64,000 nucleotides of DNA from Limimaricola soesokkakensis (GCF_900172345.1 NZ_FWFY01000001.1:434001-498000); one strand, 5' to 3'; shown: positions 19,062 to 31,320, counted from the stretch's first letter. A program made the numbers and translations. The notes: generated by a model not told the origin, from the letters alone.

Positions 19062-19134
19062 GATGGGCTGTGCGCGCGTGCCGCAGCCCATCCACGCGCC
19101 GGAGCGGCATTTTCCCCGTTCCGGCGCGTGGATG
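19062..19134 (+). promoter_or_regulatory. Two overlapping, mutually exclusive hairpins upstream of nuoG
   Basis: GATGGGCTG (19062-19070) pairs with CAGCCCATC (19084-19092). The bases from 19089 also start a second, stronger stem: 19089-19103 pairs perfectly over 15 bp with 19120-19134, and a further four pairs (one G-U) extend it inward to an 8-base loop. The two hairpins share 19089-19092, so they cannot both form fully. No T-run follows, so this is not a standard terminator. It could be an mRNA-stability or attenuation structure within the operon. Confidence 0.55.
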
Positions 19135-19231
19135 CGTCTGGCATCGCCGGGCGAGCCGCGTTAGAACCCCCCTCGATCGCAGCCCCCGACCCGGAGGCAT
19201 GCGTCCGACGCGAGGAAAGGGGCGGCCTGCC

Positions 19232-21256
19232 ATGTCCGATTTGCGCAAAGTCAGCATCGACGGAAAGGTCATCGAGGTGCCGGGGGCGATGACGCTCATC
19301 CAGGCCTGCGAGACCGCGGGGATCGAAATCCCCCGTTTCTGCTATCACGAGCGGCTGAGCATCGCCGGCAATTGCCGCATGTGTCTCGTCGAGGTCGTGG
19401 GCGGCCCGCCGAAGCCCGCCGCCTCCTGCGCCATGCAGGTCAAGGATCTGCGGCCTGGGCCCGAGGGCGCGCCGCCGCAGGTCAAGACCAACTCGCCGAT
19501 GGTCAAGAAGGCCCGCGAGGGGGTGATGGAGTTCCTGCTCATCAACCACCCGCTCGATTGCCCGATCTGCGACCAGGGCGGTGAATGCGACCTGCAGGAC
19601 CAAGCGATGGCCTACGGCGTCGACTTCTCCCGCTACCGCGAGCCCAAGCGCGCGACCGAGGATCTCGATCTCGGCCCGCTGGTCGAGACGCACATGACGC
19701 GCTGCATCTCCTGCACCCGCTGCGTGCGCTTCACCACTGAGGTGGCCGGCATTTCCCAGATGGGCCAGACCGGGCGCGGCGAGGATGCGGAGATCACTTC
19801 CTATCTCGGCCAGACGCTCGATTCGAACCTGCAGGGCAACATCATCGACCTGTGCCCGGTGGGCGCGCTGGTTTCCAAGCCCTACGCCTTCAACGCCCGG
19901 CCCTGGGAACTGACCAAGACCGAGACCATCGACGTGATGGACGCGCTCGGCTCGTCGATCCGCGTGGACACCAAGGGCCGCAAGGTGATGCGGATCCTGC
20001 CGCGCAACCATGACGGCGTGAACGAGGAATGGCTGTCGGACAAGGCGCGCTTCGTCTGGGACGGGCTCGCGCGCCAGCGTCTCGACACGCCCTATATCCG
20101 TGAGAACGGCAAGCTGCGTAAGGCCGACTGGCCCGAGGCTCTGGCCGCCGCTGCCGCTGCCATGAAGGGCAAGCGGGTGGTCGGCCTCGTGGGCGATCTC
20201 GCCCCGACCGAGGCCGCCTTCGCGCTCAAGCAGTTGATCGAGGGGCAGGGCGGCGTCGTCGAATGCCGCACCGATGGGGCGAAGCTGCCCGCGGGCAACC
20301 GCTCGGCCTATGTCGGCACGGCGCGGATCGAGGATCTCGACACCGCCAAGCACATCATGCTCGTCGGCACCAACCCCGCAGCCGAGGCGCCGGTGCTCAA
20401 CGCGCGGATCCGTAAGGCGTGGCTCGCCGGGGCGAATGTAGGCCTGGTCGGCGAACCCGTCGACCTGACTTACGACTACACCCATGTCGGCACCGGCCGC
20501 GGGCCGCTGTCCCGGACCATCGAGCACAAGTTCACCCGAATTCTCGACGAGGACTCGGTCGTCATCGTGGGGCAGGGGGCGCTGACCGGCGCCGACGGCG
20601 AGGCCGTGCTGTCCTATGCGATGGAGCTGGCGAGCCGGACCAAGAGCAAGTTCATGGTTCTGCACTCGGCCGCGAGCCGAGTGGGCGCCATGGATGTCGG
20701 CGCCACCTCCGAGGGCGGCGTCGAGGCCGCGCTCGAGGGTGCCGAGGTGATCTACAACATGGGTGCCGACGAGATCGCGCTGCCCTCGGGCGCCTTCGTG
20801 ATCTACCAGGGCAGCCATGGCGATCGGGGTGCGCATCGCGCCGACCTGATCCTGCCCGCGGCCGCCTGGGTCGAGGAGCAGGGGCTCTTCGTCAACACCG
20901 AAGGGCGCCCGCAACTCGCCCTGCGCGCCGGCTTTGCACCGGGCCAGGCCAAGGAGAACTGGGCGATCCTGCGCGCGCTTTCGGCCGAGCTGGGTGCGAC
21001 CCAGCCTTGGAACAGCCTCGCGCAGCTGCGGCAGGCGCTGGTGGCCGCGCATCCGCATCTGGCGCGGATCGACGAGGTGGCCGAGAACGATTGGCAACCG
21101 CTGGAACTCGGCTCGATGGACGAGGCGCTCGGCGATTTCGAGAGCATCGTCGCCGAGCACTACCTGACCAACCCCATCGCCCGTGCCAGCGAGCTGATGG
21201 GCGAGCTTGCGGGCAATGCCCGCACCCGCCGGCAGCAGAAGATCGCGGCCGAGTGA
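19232..21256 (+). CDS. nuoG: NADH-quinone oxidoreductase subunit G (75 kDa type)
   Basis: NuoG carries clusters N1b, N4 and N5. I start at ATG 19232 (674 residues); the frame is open back to 19070 but that part lies over the hairpin region and is not family-like. N1b ligands are C37, C48, C51 and C66. The N5 site is in [18 protein letters not shown], and N4 is in [10 protein letters not shown] with the distal [12 protein letters not shown] molybdopterin-oxidoreductase-like domain without cofactor follows. The extra cluster N7 motif found in E. coli was not seen; length is of the mitochondrial type. Confidence 0.97.
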   Translation: MSDLRKVSIDGKVIEVPGAMTLIQACETAGIEIPRFCYHERLSIAGNCRMCLVEVVGGPPKPAASCAMQVKDLRPGPEGAPPQVKTNSPMVKKAREGVMEFLLINHPLDCPICDQGGECDLQDQAMAYGVDFSRYREPKRATEDLDLGPLVETHMTRCISCTRCVRFTTEVAGISQMGQTGRGEDAEITSYLGQTLDSNLQGNIIDLCPVGALVSKPYAFNARPWELTKTETIDVMDALGSSIRVDTKGRKVMRILPRNHDGVNEEWLSDKARFVWDGLARQRLDTPYIRENGKLRKADWPEALAAAAAAMKGKRVVGLVGDLAPTEAAFALKQLIEGQGGVVECRTDGAKLPAGNRSAYVGTARIEDLDTAKHIMLVGTNPAAEAPVLNARIRKAWLAGANVGLVGEPVDLTYDYTHVGTGRGPLSRTIEHKFTRILDEDSVVIVGQGALTGADGEAVLSYAMELASRTKSKFMVLHSAASRVGAMDVGATSEGGVEAALEGAEVIYNMGADEIALPSGAFVIYQGSHGDRGAHRADLILPAAAWVEEQGLFVNTEGRPQLALRAGFAPGQAKENWAILRALSAELGATQPWNSLAQLRQALVAAHPHLARIDEVAENDWQPLELGSMDEALGDFESIVAEHYLTNPIARASELMGELAGNARTRRQQKIAAE

Positions 21257-21258
21257 GG

Positions 21259-21654
21259 ATGCGGGCCGCCCTCCTCCTTCCCCTGGCGGCCCTGGTGGCC
21301 GGCTGCGCCGAGGCGGATGCCGCGGCGGGGCGGGGGGAGCGCGGCGCGCCGCGGCATGACGGCGTCGAGACGCGGCTGCTCGACGGCGACCTCGTGAACT
21401 TCCACGTCGCGATGAGCGGCGGCGCCAAGGCCGAGGACGTGATCGCCTATGCGGAATGTGCGGCGGCGCAATATGCGCTGATCCGGGGCTATGGATTTGC
21501 CCGTCATGTCCGCACCCAACTCGATGAATCGGCTGGAAACTGGCGCGCCGATGCTGTTTACACCATCTCGCCGGCCCTGCCTGAGGGGCTGCGCACGATC
21601 GATGCCGAAGTCACCGTCCAGAACTGCGGACTGAACGGCATCCCGACGGTCTGA
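21259..21654 (+). CDS. Small lipoprotein inside the nuo operon (between nuoG and nuoH)
   Basis: A 131-residue protein has a signal peptide and lipobox VAGC (Cys about 15). The mature part includes [32 protein letters not shown] and a final [10 protein letters not shown], with two cysteines likely disulphide-linked. It starts 2 bp after the nuoG stop and ends 10 bp before nuoH, so it is co-translated with complex I genes. Family not recognised. It is predicted to face the periplasm, where bacterial complex I has little soluble mass. Confidence 0.8.
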   Translation: MRAALLLPLAALVAGCAEADAAAGRGERGAPRHDGVETRLLDGDLVNFHVAMSGGAKAEDVIAYAECAAAQYALIRGYGFARHVRTQLDESAGNWRADAVYTISPALPEGLRTIDAEVTVQNCGLNGIPTV

Positions 21655-21664
21655 GGGAAGCACC

Positions 21665-22705
21665 ATGGTCGAATTCTTCACCGAAACCAGCATCGGAGCC
21701 GTGCTGCTGATCCTCGGTCAGTCTCTGCTGCTGATCGTGCCGCTGCTGGTGGCGCTGGCGTTCCTGCTGCTGGTCGACCGCAAGGTCTGGGCCGCGGTGC
21801 AGATGCGCAAGGGGCCCAACGTGGTCGGCCCCTTCGGCCTGCTGCAAAGCTTCGCCGACTTCCTGAAATACATCGTCAAGGAGGTGGTCGTGCCCGCCGG
21901 CGCCGACCGCTCGGTGTTCTTCTTGGCGCCGATGATCTCCTTCGTCATGGCGGTGATCGCCTGGGCGGTGATCCCCTTCGCCGATGGTTGGGTGCTGGCC
22001 GACCTCAACGTGGCGCTGCTCTACGTCTTCGCGGTGTCCTCGCTCGAGGTCTACGGCGTGATCATGGGCGGCTGGGCCTCGAACTCAAAATACCCGTTCC
22101 TCGGCTCGCTGCGCTCGGCCGCGCAGATGATCTCCTACGAGGTCTCGATCGGCCTGATCATCGTCGGCATCATCATCTCGACGGGCAGCCTGAACTTCGG
22201 CGCCATCGTGGCGGCGCAGGACGGCGATTTCGGCCTGTTCAACTGGTACTGGCTGCCGCATTTCCCGATGCTGTTCCTGTTCCTGATCTCGGCCATGGCC
22301 GAGACCAACCGCCCGCCCTTCGACCTGCCCGAAGCCGAATCCGAGCTCGTCGCCGGCTACCAGGTGGAATATTCCTCGACGCCGTTCCTGCTGTTCATGA
22401 TCGGCGAATACGTCGCGATCGTGCTGATGTGCGCGCTGGTGTCGCTGATGTTCTTCGGCGGTTGGCTGTCGCCGATCCCCGGCCTGCCCGACGGCGTGCT
22501 GTGGATGGTCCTCAAGATGTTCTTCGTCTTCTTCATCTTCGCGATGGTGAAGGCGATCACCCCGCGCTACCGCTACGACCAGCTGATGCGCCTGGGCTGG
22601 AAGGTGTTCCTGCCGCTGTCGCTCGCCTGGGTCGTGATCGTGGCCTTCCTCGCGAAATTCGAGGTCCTGGGCGGGTTCTGGGCCCGCTGGACCCTGGGAG
22701 TCTGA
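21665..22705 (+). CDS. nuoH: NADH-quinone oxidoreductase subunit H
   Basis: NuoH (ND1) is the membrane subunit that forms the quinone-entry channel. The 346-residue protein has about eight TM helices. Family signatures are [19 protein letters not shown] (about 36-54) and the acidic-loop [20 protein letters not shown]. Length is typical. nuoI starts 2 bp after its stop. Confidence 0.98.
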   Translation: MVEFFTETSIGAVLLILGQSLLLIVPLLVALAFLLLVDRKVWAAVQMRKGPNVVGPFGLLQSFADFLKYIVKEVVVPAGADRSVFFLAPMISFVMAVIAWAVIPFADGWVLADLNVALLYVFAVSSLEVYGVIMGGWASNSKYPFLGSLRSAAQMISYEVSIGLIIVGIIISTGSLNFGAIVAAQDGDFGLFNWYWLPHFPMLFLFLISAMAETNRPPFDLPEAESELVAGYQVEYSSTPFLLFMIGEYVAIVLMCALVSLMFFGGWLSPIPGLPDGVLWMVLKMFFVFFIFAMVKAITPRYRYDQLMRLGWKVFLPLSLAWVVIVAFLAKFEVLGGFWARWTLGV

Positions 22706-22707
22706 GC

Positions 22708-23202
22708 ATGACGCAAATCGACTACACCCGCGCCGCCAAGTATTTCCTGCTTCAGGATTTCGCCAAGGGCATGAAGCTGGGGCTGAAGTACTTCTTCGGC
22801 GCCAAGGCGACCGTGAACTACCCGCACGAGAAGGGCCCGCTCTCGGCCCGTTTCCGGGGCGAGCATGCGCTGCGCCGCTACCCCAGCGGGGAAGAGCGCT
22901 GCATCGCCTGCAAGCTGTGCGAGGCGGTCTGCCCGGCGCAGGCAATCACCATCGATGCCGAACCGCGCGAGGACGGCTCGCGCCGCACCACGCGCTACGA
23001 CATCGACATGACCAAGTGCATCTATTGCGGCTTCTGTCAGGAGGCCTGCCCGGTCGACGCGATCGTCGAGGGGCCGAATTTCGAATACTCGACCGAGACC
23101 CGCGAGGAGCTCTACTACGACAAGGAAAAGCTGCTGGCGAATGGCGACCGTTGGGAAGCCGAGATCGCCCGCAACCTCGAGCTCGACGCGCCGTACCGCT
23201 GA
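22708..23202 (+). CDS. nuoI: NADH-quinone oxidoreductase subunit I (23 kDa, 8Fe ferredoxin type)
   Basis: NuoI carries clusters N6a and N6b between NuoG and NuoB. The 164-residue protein has two complete four-cysteine motifs, [12 protein letters not shown] and [15 protein letters not shown] 22708 lies 2 bp after nuoH. An amphipathic N-terminal helix (about 1-35) should lie along the membrane. Confidence 0.98.
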   Translation: MTQIDYTRAAKYFLLQDFAKGMKLGLKYFFGAKATVNYPHEKGPLSARFRGEHALRRYPSGEERCIACKLCEAVCPAQAITIDAEPREDGSRRTTRYDIDMTKCIYCGFCQEACPVDAIVEGPNFEYSTETREELYYDKEKLLANGDRWEAEIARNLELDAPYR

Positions 23203-23212
23203 GGACCACGCC

Positions 23213-23623
23213 GTGACCGATCAGAACCCCTTCGCGCAGATGATGAAGATGGGCCAAGACTGGGCCCGTCGGATGAATCCCGCGCTCGAGAGCTTCACGC
23301 CGAAGGGCTTCGAGCAGCTCTGGCCGACCATGCCCAAGGAGATGATGGAGGCGTTCATGGGACGCACCCTCAACCCCGAGGGGCTCGACGCCAAGACCCG
23401 GCTGCTGCTGACGCTGACCGGTCTGACCATCCTCGGCGCCCAGGCCGAGGCCCAGATCCGTCTCACCGTGCGCCACGCGCGGGAGGCGGGCGCTACGAAA
23501 CAGGAGATCGCCGAGACCATCGCCCAGGCGGGGATGTTCGGCGGCGTGCCCGCGATGACCAAGGCGATGGAACTCGCCACCGAGGTCATGGACGAGGACA
23601 CCGGAAAGGACACCGCACGATGA
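23213..23623 (+). CDS. Carboxymuconolactone decarboxylase (CMD) family protein inside the nuo operon
   Basis: I use the GTG start at 23213 (136 residues), since GAGGA is 8 bases upstream and the longer frame lies inside nuoI. The C-terminal half is a CMD/AhpD-like helical domain: [20 protein letters not shown], then [20 protein letters not shown] and [15 protein letters not shown]. It keeps the histidine of VRHAREAG but lacks the CxxC pair of AhpD peroxidases, so it is closer to gamma-CMD-type enzymes. Its stop overlaps the nuoJ start by 4 bp (23620-23623). Substrate and link to complex I are unknown. Confidence 0.82.
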   Translation: MTDQNPFAQMMKMGQDWARRMNPALESFTPKGFEQLWPTMPKEMMEAFMGRTLNPEGLDAKTRLLLTLTGLTILGAQAEAQIRLTVRHAREAGATKQEIAETIAQAGMFGGVPAMTKAMELATEVMDEDTGKDTAR

Positions 23624-24228
23624 CCGCCGCCGCCATCATCTTCTACCTCTTCGCGCTGTCGACCATCGTCGGCGGGCTGTTCACCGTGATCGCCCGCAAC
23701 CCGGTGCACTCGGTGCTGTGGCTGATCCTCGCCTTCCTGAGCTCGGCCGGGCTGTTCATCCTGGTCGGCGCCGAGTTCGTGGCGCTGCTGCTGGTCATCG
23801 TCTATGTCGGCGCCGTCGCGGTGCTGTTCCTCTTCGTGGTGATGATGCTCGACGTCGATTTCGCCGAGCTGAAGGCGGAGATGGCCAAGTACATGCCGCT
23901 GGCGCTGCTGATCGGCGTCATCCTCCTGATGCAGCTGGCCCTGGCCTTCGGCGTCTGGGACTACTCCGAGGGCTATGACGAGCGCCTCGCCGCGCCCTTC
24001 GTCTTCGACGTCGAGAACACGCAGCTGCTCGGCCTGCTGATCTACGATCGCTACATCCTGCTGTTCCAGCTCGCGGGCCTCGTGCTGCTGGTGGCAATGA
24101 TCGGCGCGATCGTGCTGACGATGCGGCACCGCAAGGACGTGAAGCGGCAGGACATCCTGGCGCAGATGTATCGCGATCCGGCCAAGACGCTGGAACTCAA
24201 GGACGTGAAGCCCGGCCAGGGCCTCTGA
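23620..24228 (+). CDS. nuoJ: NADH-quinone oxidoreductase subunit J
   Basis: NuoJ (ND6) is a five-helix membrane subunit. The 202-residue protein has TM helices near 2-22, 28-48, 52-75, 90-112 and 140-165, with the conserved [16 protein letters not shown] segment that contains the pi-bulge helix. Start overlaps the preceding CMD-family stop. Length is normal. Confidence 0.97.
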   Translation: MTAAAIIFYLFALSTIVGGLFTVIARNPVHSVLWLILAFLSSAGLFILVGAEFVALLLVIVYVGAVAVLFLFVVMMLDVDFAELKAEMAKYMPLALLIGVILLMQLALAFGVWDYSEGYDERLAAPFVFDVENTQLLGLLIYDRYILLFQLAGLVLLVAMIGAIVLTMRHRKDVKRQDILAQMYRDPAKTLELKDVKPGQGL

Positions 24229-24264
24229 TAGACCGCGAACGGGCCAAAGCCCGGAGGGACACTG

Positions 24265-24594
24265 ATGGACGCTTATCTCGCTGAAGCCCCGATAGGGCTC
24301 GAACATTATCTCACCGTCGCGGCGGCGCTGTTCGTCATCGGCATCTTCGGGCTGTTCCTGAACCGCAAGAACGTCATCATCATCCTGATGTCGATCGAGC
24401 TGATGCTGCTCGCGGTGAACATCAACTTCGTCGCCTTCTCGGCCTATCTGGGCGACCTGGTCGGTCAGGTCTTCACGCTCTTCGTGCTGACCGTCGCGGC
24501 CGCCGAGGCGGCGATCGGCCTCGCCATTCTGGTCTGCTTCTTCCGGGTCCGCGGCACCATCGACGTCGAAGACGTCAACGTGATGAAAGGCTGA
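24265..24594 (+). CDS. nuoK: NADH-quinone oxidoreductase subunit K
   Basis: NuoK (ND4L) is a three-helix antiporter-like subunit. The 109-residue protein has the family block [17 protein letters not shown] (conserved Glu in helix 2) and [16 protein letters not shown] (Glu in helix 3). It is about eight residues longer at the N-terminus than the usual 101; ATG 24265 has GGAGGGA upstream and I keep it. Seven bp separate it from nuoL. Confidence 0.97.
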   Translation: MDAYLAEAPIGLEHYLTVAAALFVIGIFGLFLNRKNVIIILMSIELMLLAVNINFVAFSAYLGDLVGQVFTLFVLTVAAAEAAIGLAILVCFFRVRGTIDVEDVNVMKG

Positions 24595-24601
24595 GGGGCG
24601 C

Positions 24602-26767
24602 ATGGAAACGATCATCCTCTTCGCGCCCCTCGTCGGCGCACTGATCGCGGGCTTCGGCTGGCGGCTGATCTCCGAGGCGGGCGCGCAATGGGTCGCCACC
24701 TCGCTGGTCGGCCTGTCCTGCCTGCTGTCGTGGATCGTGTTCCTCGGCCATGACGGCCAGATGGAGCAGATCCAGATCCTGCGCTGGATCGAGAGCGGCT
24801 CGCTCTCGACCGACTGGGCGATCCGGCTCGACCGTCTGACCGCGATCATGCTGATCGTGATCAACACGGTCTCGTTCCTCGTGCATCTCTACAGCTTCGG
24901 CTACATGGCGCATGACGAGAACTTCCGCCCCGGCGAAAGCTACCGGCCGCGCTTCTTCGCCTATCTGTCCTTCTTCACCTTCGCGATGCTCGCGCTGGTG
25001 ACCGCCGACAACCTCGTGCAGATGTTCTTCGGCTGGGAAGGCGTCGGCGTCGCATCCTACCTGCTGATCGGCTTCTACTATCGCAAGCCTTCGGCCAATG
25101 CCGCCGCGATGAAGGCCTTCATCGTCAACCGCGTCGGCGATTTCGGCTTTGCGCTCGGGATCTTCGCGCTGTTCTTCCTCGCGGATTCGATCAACTTCTC
25201 CGACATCTTCGCCGCGGCGCCGGTGATGGCGCGGATGGAGCTCGAATTCCTCGGCCTGGAGTTCCGGGCACTCGAGATCGTCTCGCTGCTGCTGTTCATC
25301 GGCGCGATGGGCAAGTCGGCCCAGCTGCTGCTCCACACCTGGCTCCCCGACGCGATGGAAGGCCCGACCCCGGTCTCGGCGCTGATCCATGCCGCGACCA
25401 TGGTGACGGCGGGCGTGTTCCTCGTGTGCCGGATGTCGCCGATCCTCGAATTCGCGCCCGACGCCAAGGCGATCATCGTCTTCATCGGCGCTACCACCGC
25501 CTTCTTCGCCGCGACCGTGGGTCTGGTGCAGAACGACATCAAGCGCGTGATCGCCTATTCGACCTGTTCGCAGCTGGGCTACATGTTCGTGGCGGCCGGT
25601 TCGGGCGTCTACTCGGTCGCGATGTTCCATCTCTTCACCCACGCCTTCTTCAAGGCGCTGCTGTTCCTCGGGGCCGGCTCGGTCATCCATGCGATGCATC
25701 ATGAGCAGGACATGCGGAACTATGGCGGGCTGCGGAAGAAGATCCCCTATACCTTCTGGGCGATGATGATCGGCACGCTGGCGATCACCGGCGTCGGCAT
25801 CCCCCTGACCCATTTCGGCTTCGCTGGTTTCCTGTCGAAGGACGCGATCATCGAAAGCGCCTATGCCGGTGCCACACCCTATGCCTTCTGGCTCCTGGTG
25901 ATCGCCGCCGCGATGACGAGCTTCTATTCCTGGCGGCTTATCTTCATGACCTTCTTCGGCAAGCCGCGCGGCGATCATCACACGCATGACCATGCGCATG
26001 AGAGCCCCGGCACGATGCTGGTCCCGCTGGGCGTGCTGTCGCTCGGGGCGGTCCTCGCCGGCATGCTGTGGTACGGGCCCTTCTTCGGCGATCACGCCCG
26101 GGTCTCGCAGTATTTCGGCATTCCGTCGGCCCATGCCGAGGCCAGTGACGGCCACGCCGAGGCCAGTGACGGCCATGGCGAAGGCGTCGTCGCCGCGACC
26201 GACGAGCTGGCCGAGGGCGATCTCGAGCACGCCGCCGATGCGGTGGCCGAGGACGATGCGGGCCACACCGTCGAGGCCGATGGTCATGGCGCAGTCGCCA
26301 CGATCGCGGCGCCGGGGCAGGGGTCGATCTACATGGCGCCCGACAACCACGTCCTCGACGACGCGCACCACGCGCCGGTCTGGGTCAAGGTGAGCCCCTT
26401 CGTCGCCATGCTGCTTGGTCTGAGCCTCGCCTGGCTGATGTATATCCGTCGTCCGGAGCTGCCCGCGCAGCTCGCGGCGAACCAGCGGCCGCTCTACAAC
26501 TTCCTGCTCAACAAGTGGTACTTCGACGAGCTTTACGACTTCGTCTTCGTTCGGCCCGCGCAGGCCATCGGCCGGTTCTTCTGGACCAAGGGCGACGGCA
26601 GCGTCATCGACGGCGGCATCAACGGCGTGGCGATGGGCATCGTGCCCTTCTTCACCCGCCTCGCCGGCCGCGCGCAGAACGGATACGTCTTTACCTACGC
26701 CTTCGCGATGGTTCTGGGCCTGGCCCTGATCCTGACCTGGATGACCTTGGCCGGGGGGGCCGAATAA
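24602..26767 (+). CDS. nuoL: NADH-quinone oxidoreductase subunit L with His/acidic-rich loop
   Basis: NuoL (ND5) is the distal antiporter-like proton-pumping subunit with a long lateral helix. The 721-residue protein has the proton-channel motifs [17 protein letters not shown] and [20 protein letters not shown], and the [16 protein letters not shown] segment. A loop from about residue 460 to 590 is unusual: it begins HHTHDHAH, contains one TM helix, then a His/Asp/Glu/Ala-rich stretch with the heptapeptide AEASDGH repeated twice. This makes it longer than the E. coli protein (613 residues). Confidence 0.96.
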   Translation: METIILFAPLVGALIAGFGWRLISEAGAQWVATSLVGLSCLLSWIVFLGHDGQMEQIQILRWIESGSLSTDWAIRLDRLTAIMLIVINTVSFLVHLYSFGYMAHDENFRPGESYRPRFFAYLSFFTFAMLALVTADNLVQMFFGWEGVGVASYLLIGFYYRKPSANAAAMKAFIVNRVGDFGFALGIFALFFLADSINFSDIFAAAPVMARMELEFLGLEFRALEIVSLLLFIGAMGKSAQLLLHTWLPDAMEGPTPVSALIHAATMVTAGVFLVCRMSPILEFAPDAKAIIVFIGATTAFFAATVGLVQNDIKRVIAYSTCSQLGYMFVAAGSGVYSVAMFHLFTHAFFKALLFLGAGSVIHAMHHEQDMRNYGGLRKKIPYTFWAMMIGTLAITGVGIPLTHFGFAGFLSKDAIIESAYAGATPYAFWLLVIAAAMTSFYSWRLIFMTFFGKPRGDHHTHDHAHESPGTMLVPLGVLSLGAVLAGMLWYGPFFGDHARVSQYFGIPSAHAEASDGHAEASDGHGEGVVAATDELAEGDLEHAADAVAEDDAGHTVEADGHGAVATIAAPGQGSIYMAPDNHVLDDAHHAPVWVKVSPFVAMLLGLSLAWLMYIRRPELPAQLAANQRPLYNFLLNKWYFDELYDFVFVRPAQAIGRFFWTKGDGSVIDGGINGVAMGIVPFFTRLAGRAQNGYVFTYAFAMVLGLALILTWMTLAGGAE
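26135..26176 (+). repeat. 21-bp tandem repeat encoding AEASDGH twice in nuoL
   Basis: The 21-bp unit occurs at 26135-26155 and 26156-26176, differing only at the last base. It keeps the reading frame and lies within the His/acidic-rich loop of NuoL. Confidence 0.85.
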
Positions 26768-26770
26768 CAG

Positions 26771-28336
<1,566 letters not shown>

Positions 28337-28348
28337 GGACCAGGACAC

Positions 28349-29782
28349 ATGTTCTCACTCGATCTCCAGACCGTCCTGCCCGAGGTGATCCTCTCGGTCT
28401 ATGCGATGGTCGCGCTCATGGCGGGCGTCTACACCACCAAGGATAAGTCCGCCGGTCTCCTGATCTGGGCGACCGCGGCGATGTTCGCGCTCGTCGCGTT
28501 CCTGATCGCCACCCGCGAGGGCACCGATCCGGCCTTCTTCGGCAGCTTCGTCGACGACGGCTTCGCCCGCTTCTCCAAGGTGACGATCCTGCTCTCGGCC
28601 GCCGTGGTGCTGGTGATGAGCCAGGAATACCTGGCGCGTCGCAACCTGCTGCGGTTCGAGTACCCGGTGCTCGTGGCCCTCGCCGTGGTCGGCATGATGG
28701 TGATGGTTTCGGCCGGCGACCTGATGGTGCTCTACATGGGCATCGAACTGCAGTCGCTCGCCATGTATGTCGTGGCCTCGCTGCGTCGCGACAGCGAGAA
28801 GTCGACTGAGGCCGGCCTCAAATACTTCGTGCTGGGTGCGCTCAGCTCGGGGCTGATGCTCTACGGCGCCTCGCTGGTCTACGGCTTCGCCGGCACCACC
28901 CAGTTCGAGGGCATCTTCCTGGCGACCGCCGTGGACGTGCCGCTCGGCCTGATCTTCGGCCTCGTCTTCCTGCTGGTGGGCTTCGCCTTCAAGGTCTCGG
29001 CCGCGCCGTTCCACATGTGGACCCCCGACGTCTACGAGGGCGCGCCGACCCCCGTGACCGCCTTCATGGCGACCGCGCCCAAGATGGCCGCCATCGCGCT
29101 CTTCGCCCGGGTCGTCTTCGACGGCTTCGGCGGCGTGGTCGGCGACTGGCAGCAGATCGTGGCTTTCCTGTCGGTGGTCTCGGTGTTCTGGGGCGGCGTC
29201 GCGGCGATCGGTCAGACCAACATCAAGCGCCTGATGGCCTATTCCTCGATCGCCCATATGGGCTTTGCACTGATGGGCCTCGCCTCGGGCACCGCCTTCG
29301 GCGTGCAGGCGATGCTGATCTACATGGCGATCTACGTCATCATGAACATCGGCACCTTCGCCTTCATCCTGTCGATGGAGCGCGATGGCCGCCCGGTGAC
29401 CGACATCGGTGCGCTGCACATGTATTCGCGCTACGCGCCGATGCGCGCGCTGGCGATGCTGGTGCTGCTGTTCTCGCTCGCCGGCGTGCCGCCGATGGTC
29501 GGCTTCTTCGGCAAGCTCTACGTGCTGCGCGCGGCCTATGAGGGCGGGCTGACCTGGCTTGCGGTGCTCGGCGTGATCGCCTCGGTGATCGGTGCCTTCT
29601 ACTACCTGCGCATCGTCTACTACATGTATTTCGGCGAAGAGCGCGAAGCGCTCGACACCGGCACCTCGCCGCTGCTCTGGGGCGTTCTCATGGCCTCGGC
29701 CGCCGTGATGGTGTTCGGCGTCATCAATCTCTTCGGCATCGAGCCCCTGGCCGCTGCCGCGGCGGCGACCCTTGTCAACTGA
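28349..29782 (+). CDS. nuoN: NADH-quinone oxidoreductase subunit N
   Basis: NuoN (ND2) is the third antiporter-like subunit, next to NuoK. The 477-residue protein shows [15 protein letters not shown] (key Glu), [20 protein letters not shown] and [13 protein letters not shown]. It completes the 14-subunit set A-N with no canonical member missing. birA probably overlaps its 3' end by 11 bp. Confidence 0.98.
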   Translation: MFSLDLQTVLPEVILSVYAMVALMAGVYTTKDKSAGLLIWATAAMFALVAFLIATREGTDPAFFGSFVDDGFARFSKVTILLSAAVVLVMSQEYLARRNLLRFEYPVLVALAVVGMMVMVSAGDLMVLYMGIELQSLAMYVVASLRRDSEKSTEAGLKYFVLGALSSGLMLYGASLVYGFAGTTQFEGIFLATAVDVPLGLIFGLVFLLVGFAFKVSAAPFHMWTPDVYEGAPTPVTAFMATAPKMAAIALFARVVFDGFGGVVGDWQQIVAFLSVVSVFWGGVAAIGQTNIKRLMAYSSIAHMGFALMGLASGTAFGVQAMLIYMAIYVIMNIGTFAFILSMERDGRPVTDIGALHMYSRYAPMRALAMLVLLFSLAGVPPMVGFFGKLYVLRAAYEGGLTWLAVLGVIASVIGAFYYLRIVYYMYFGEEREALDTGTSPLLWGVLMASAAVMVFGVINLFGIEPLAAAAAATLVN

Positions 29783-30536
29783 CGCCACATCCCGCGGGCT
29801 CTGGCCCGAGGGGTGGGAACGGGTCGTGCTCGACACCGTCGACAGCACCATGGCCGAGGCCGCGCGACGCGCGGCCTCTGGCCTTGCCGGGCCCACCTGG
29901 ATCATGGCGCATCAGCAGACGTCGGGCCGCGGCCGGCGTGGCCGCGACTGGTCGAGCCAGCCCGGCAACCTTGCCGCGACGCTCGTCTACAAGCCCGAGG
30001 CCACGCCGGCCGAGGCCGCGCGTCGCAGCTTCCTTGCCGCGGTGGCGCTGTTCGAGGCGCTGGCGATCCATGTCGACCGGACCCGTCTGTCGCTCAAATG
30101 GCCCAACGACGTGCTGCTCGACGGCGGCAAGGTCGCGGGCATCCTGCTGGAGAGCGCCGGACAGGGGCCCTATGTCGACTGGCTCGCCATCGGCGTCGGG
30201 GTGAACCTCGCCTCGCGCCCGGCGGGGCTGCGCGGCGTGGCCTTTCCGCCCGTCGCGGTCGCCGATAACGGCGGGCCGCTGGTCGATCCGGAGGAGTTCC
30301 TGACCCACCTCGCCGATGCCTTCGCCACCGAAGAGGGCAAGCTCGATGCCTTCGGTTTCGGGCGGATTCGCGAGGACTGGCTGCGCCACGCGGCACGGCT
30401 GGGCGAGGTGATCACCGCGCGCACCGGGGCGGACGAGATCACCGGCGTGTTCGAGAATGTGGACGAGGCCGGCAACCTGATGCTCAGGACGCCCAAGGGC
30501 CTGCGCGCGATCAGCGCCGCCGACGTGTTTTTCTGA
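29772..30536 (+). CDS. birA: Biotin-[acetyl-CoA-carboxylase] ligase (no DNA-binding domain)
   Basis: BirA activates biotin with ATP and attaches it to carboxylase carrier proteins. The 254-residue protein has the biotinyl-AMP loop SGRGRRGR (51-58), KWPNDV (109-114) and KVAGILLE (120-127), then a C-terminal SH3-like domain. It lacks the N-terminal helix-turn-helix of E. coli BirA, so it is a class I ligase without repressor function. The start is unusual: no ATG or GTG fits the conserved N-terminus, and the TTG at 29772, overlapping nuoN by 11 bp, is the best choice. No clear ribosome site is visible, so re-initiation from nuoN is likely. Confidence 0.92.
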   Translation: MSTDATSRGLWPEGWERVVLDTVDSTMAEAARRAASGLAGPTWIMAHQQTSGRGRRGRDWSSQPGNLAATLVYKPEATPAEAARRSFLAAVALFEALAIHVDRTRLSLKWPNDVLLDGGKVAGILLESAGQGPYVDWLAIGVGVNLASRPAGLRGVAFPPVAVADNGGPLVDPEEFLTHLADAFATEEGKLDAFGFGRIREDWLRHAARLGEVITARTGADEITGVFENVDEAGNLMLRTPKGLRAISAADVFF

Positions 30537-30546
30537 AGGTCCCGAG

Positions 30547-31320
30547 ATGCTACTCGCCATCGATTGCGGCAACACCAACACCGTGTTCTCGATCTGGAAC
30601 GGCACCGAGTTCCTCGCCACTTGGCGCACCTCGACCGAGTGGCAGCGCACGGCCGACCAGTATTTCGTCTGGCTCTCGACGCTGATGAAGATGCGCGGCA
30701 TCGAGGCCGAGATCGACGAGATGATCATCTCCTCGACCGTGCCGCGCGTGGTGTTCAACCTGCGGGTCTTGGGCGACCGCTACTTTAACTGCCGCCCGCT
30801 CGTGGTCGGCAAGCCTGACTGCCGCCTGCCGGTGGCGCCGCGCGTCGACGCGGGCACCCAGGTCGGTCCCGACCGGCTGGTGAACACGGTGGGCGCCTGG
30901 GACCGGCATGGCGGCGACATCGTCGTGGTGGATTTCGGCACGGCGACCACCTTCGACGTTGTGGATACCGATGGCGCCTATGTCGGCGGCGTCATCTCGC
31001 CCGGCGTGAACCTGAGCCTCGAGGCGCTGCACCAGGCGGCGGCGGCGCTGCCGCATGTCGATGTGAGCAAGCCCGAGAAGGTCATCGGCACCAACACGGT
31101 CGCCTGCATGCAGTCGGGCATCTTCTGGGGCTATGTCGGCCTCGTACGCGGCATATGCGACCGCATCCGGGCGGAGCGCGACCGTCCGATGCGGATCATC
31201 GGAACCGGGGGGCTTGCGCCTCTCTTCGCGCAGGGCGACATGCTCTTCGACGATATCGAAGACGATTTGACGATGCACGGGCTGACCGTCATCCACAGCT
31301 ACAACAAGGAGACCGCATGA
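30547..31320 (+). CDS. coaX: Type III pantothenate kinase
   Basis: CoaX phosphorylates pantothenate in the first step of coenzyme A synthesis. The 257-residue protein has the ASKHA-fold phosphate loops: AIDCGNTNT near the N-terminus, a central RVDAGTQVGPDRLVN, VVDFGTATTFDVV, and GGVISPGVNLS. ATG 30547 has GAAGGTCCCGAG upstream. Its stop overlaps the next gene's start by 4 bp (31317-31320). Confidence 0.95.
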   Translation: MLLAIDCGNTNTVFSIWNGTEFLATWRTSTEWQRTADQYFVWLSTLMKMRGIEAEIDEMIISSTVPRVVFNLRVLGDRYFNCRPLVVGKPDCRLPVAPRVDAGTQVGPDRLVNTVGAWDRHGGDIVVVDFGTATTFDVVDTDGAYVGGVISPGVNLSLEALHQAAAALPHVDVSKPEKVIGTNTVACMQSGIFWGYVGLVRGICDRIRAERDRPMRIIGTGGLAPLFAQGDMLFDDIEDDLTMHGLTVIHSYNKETA

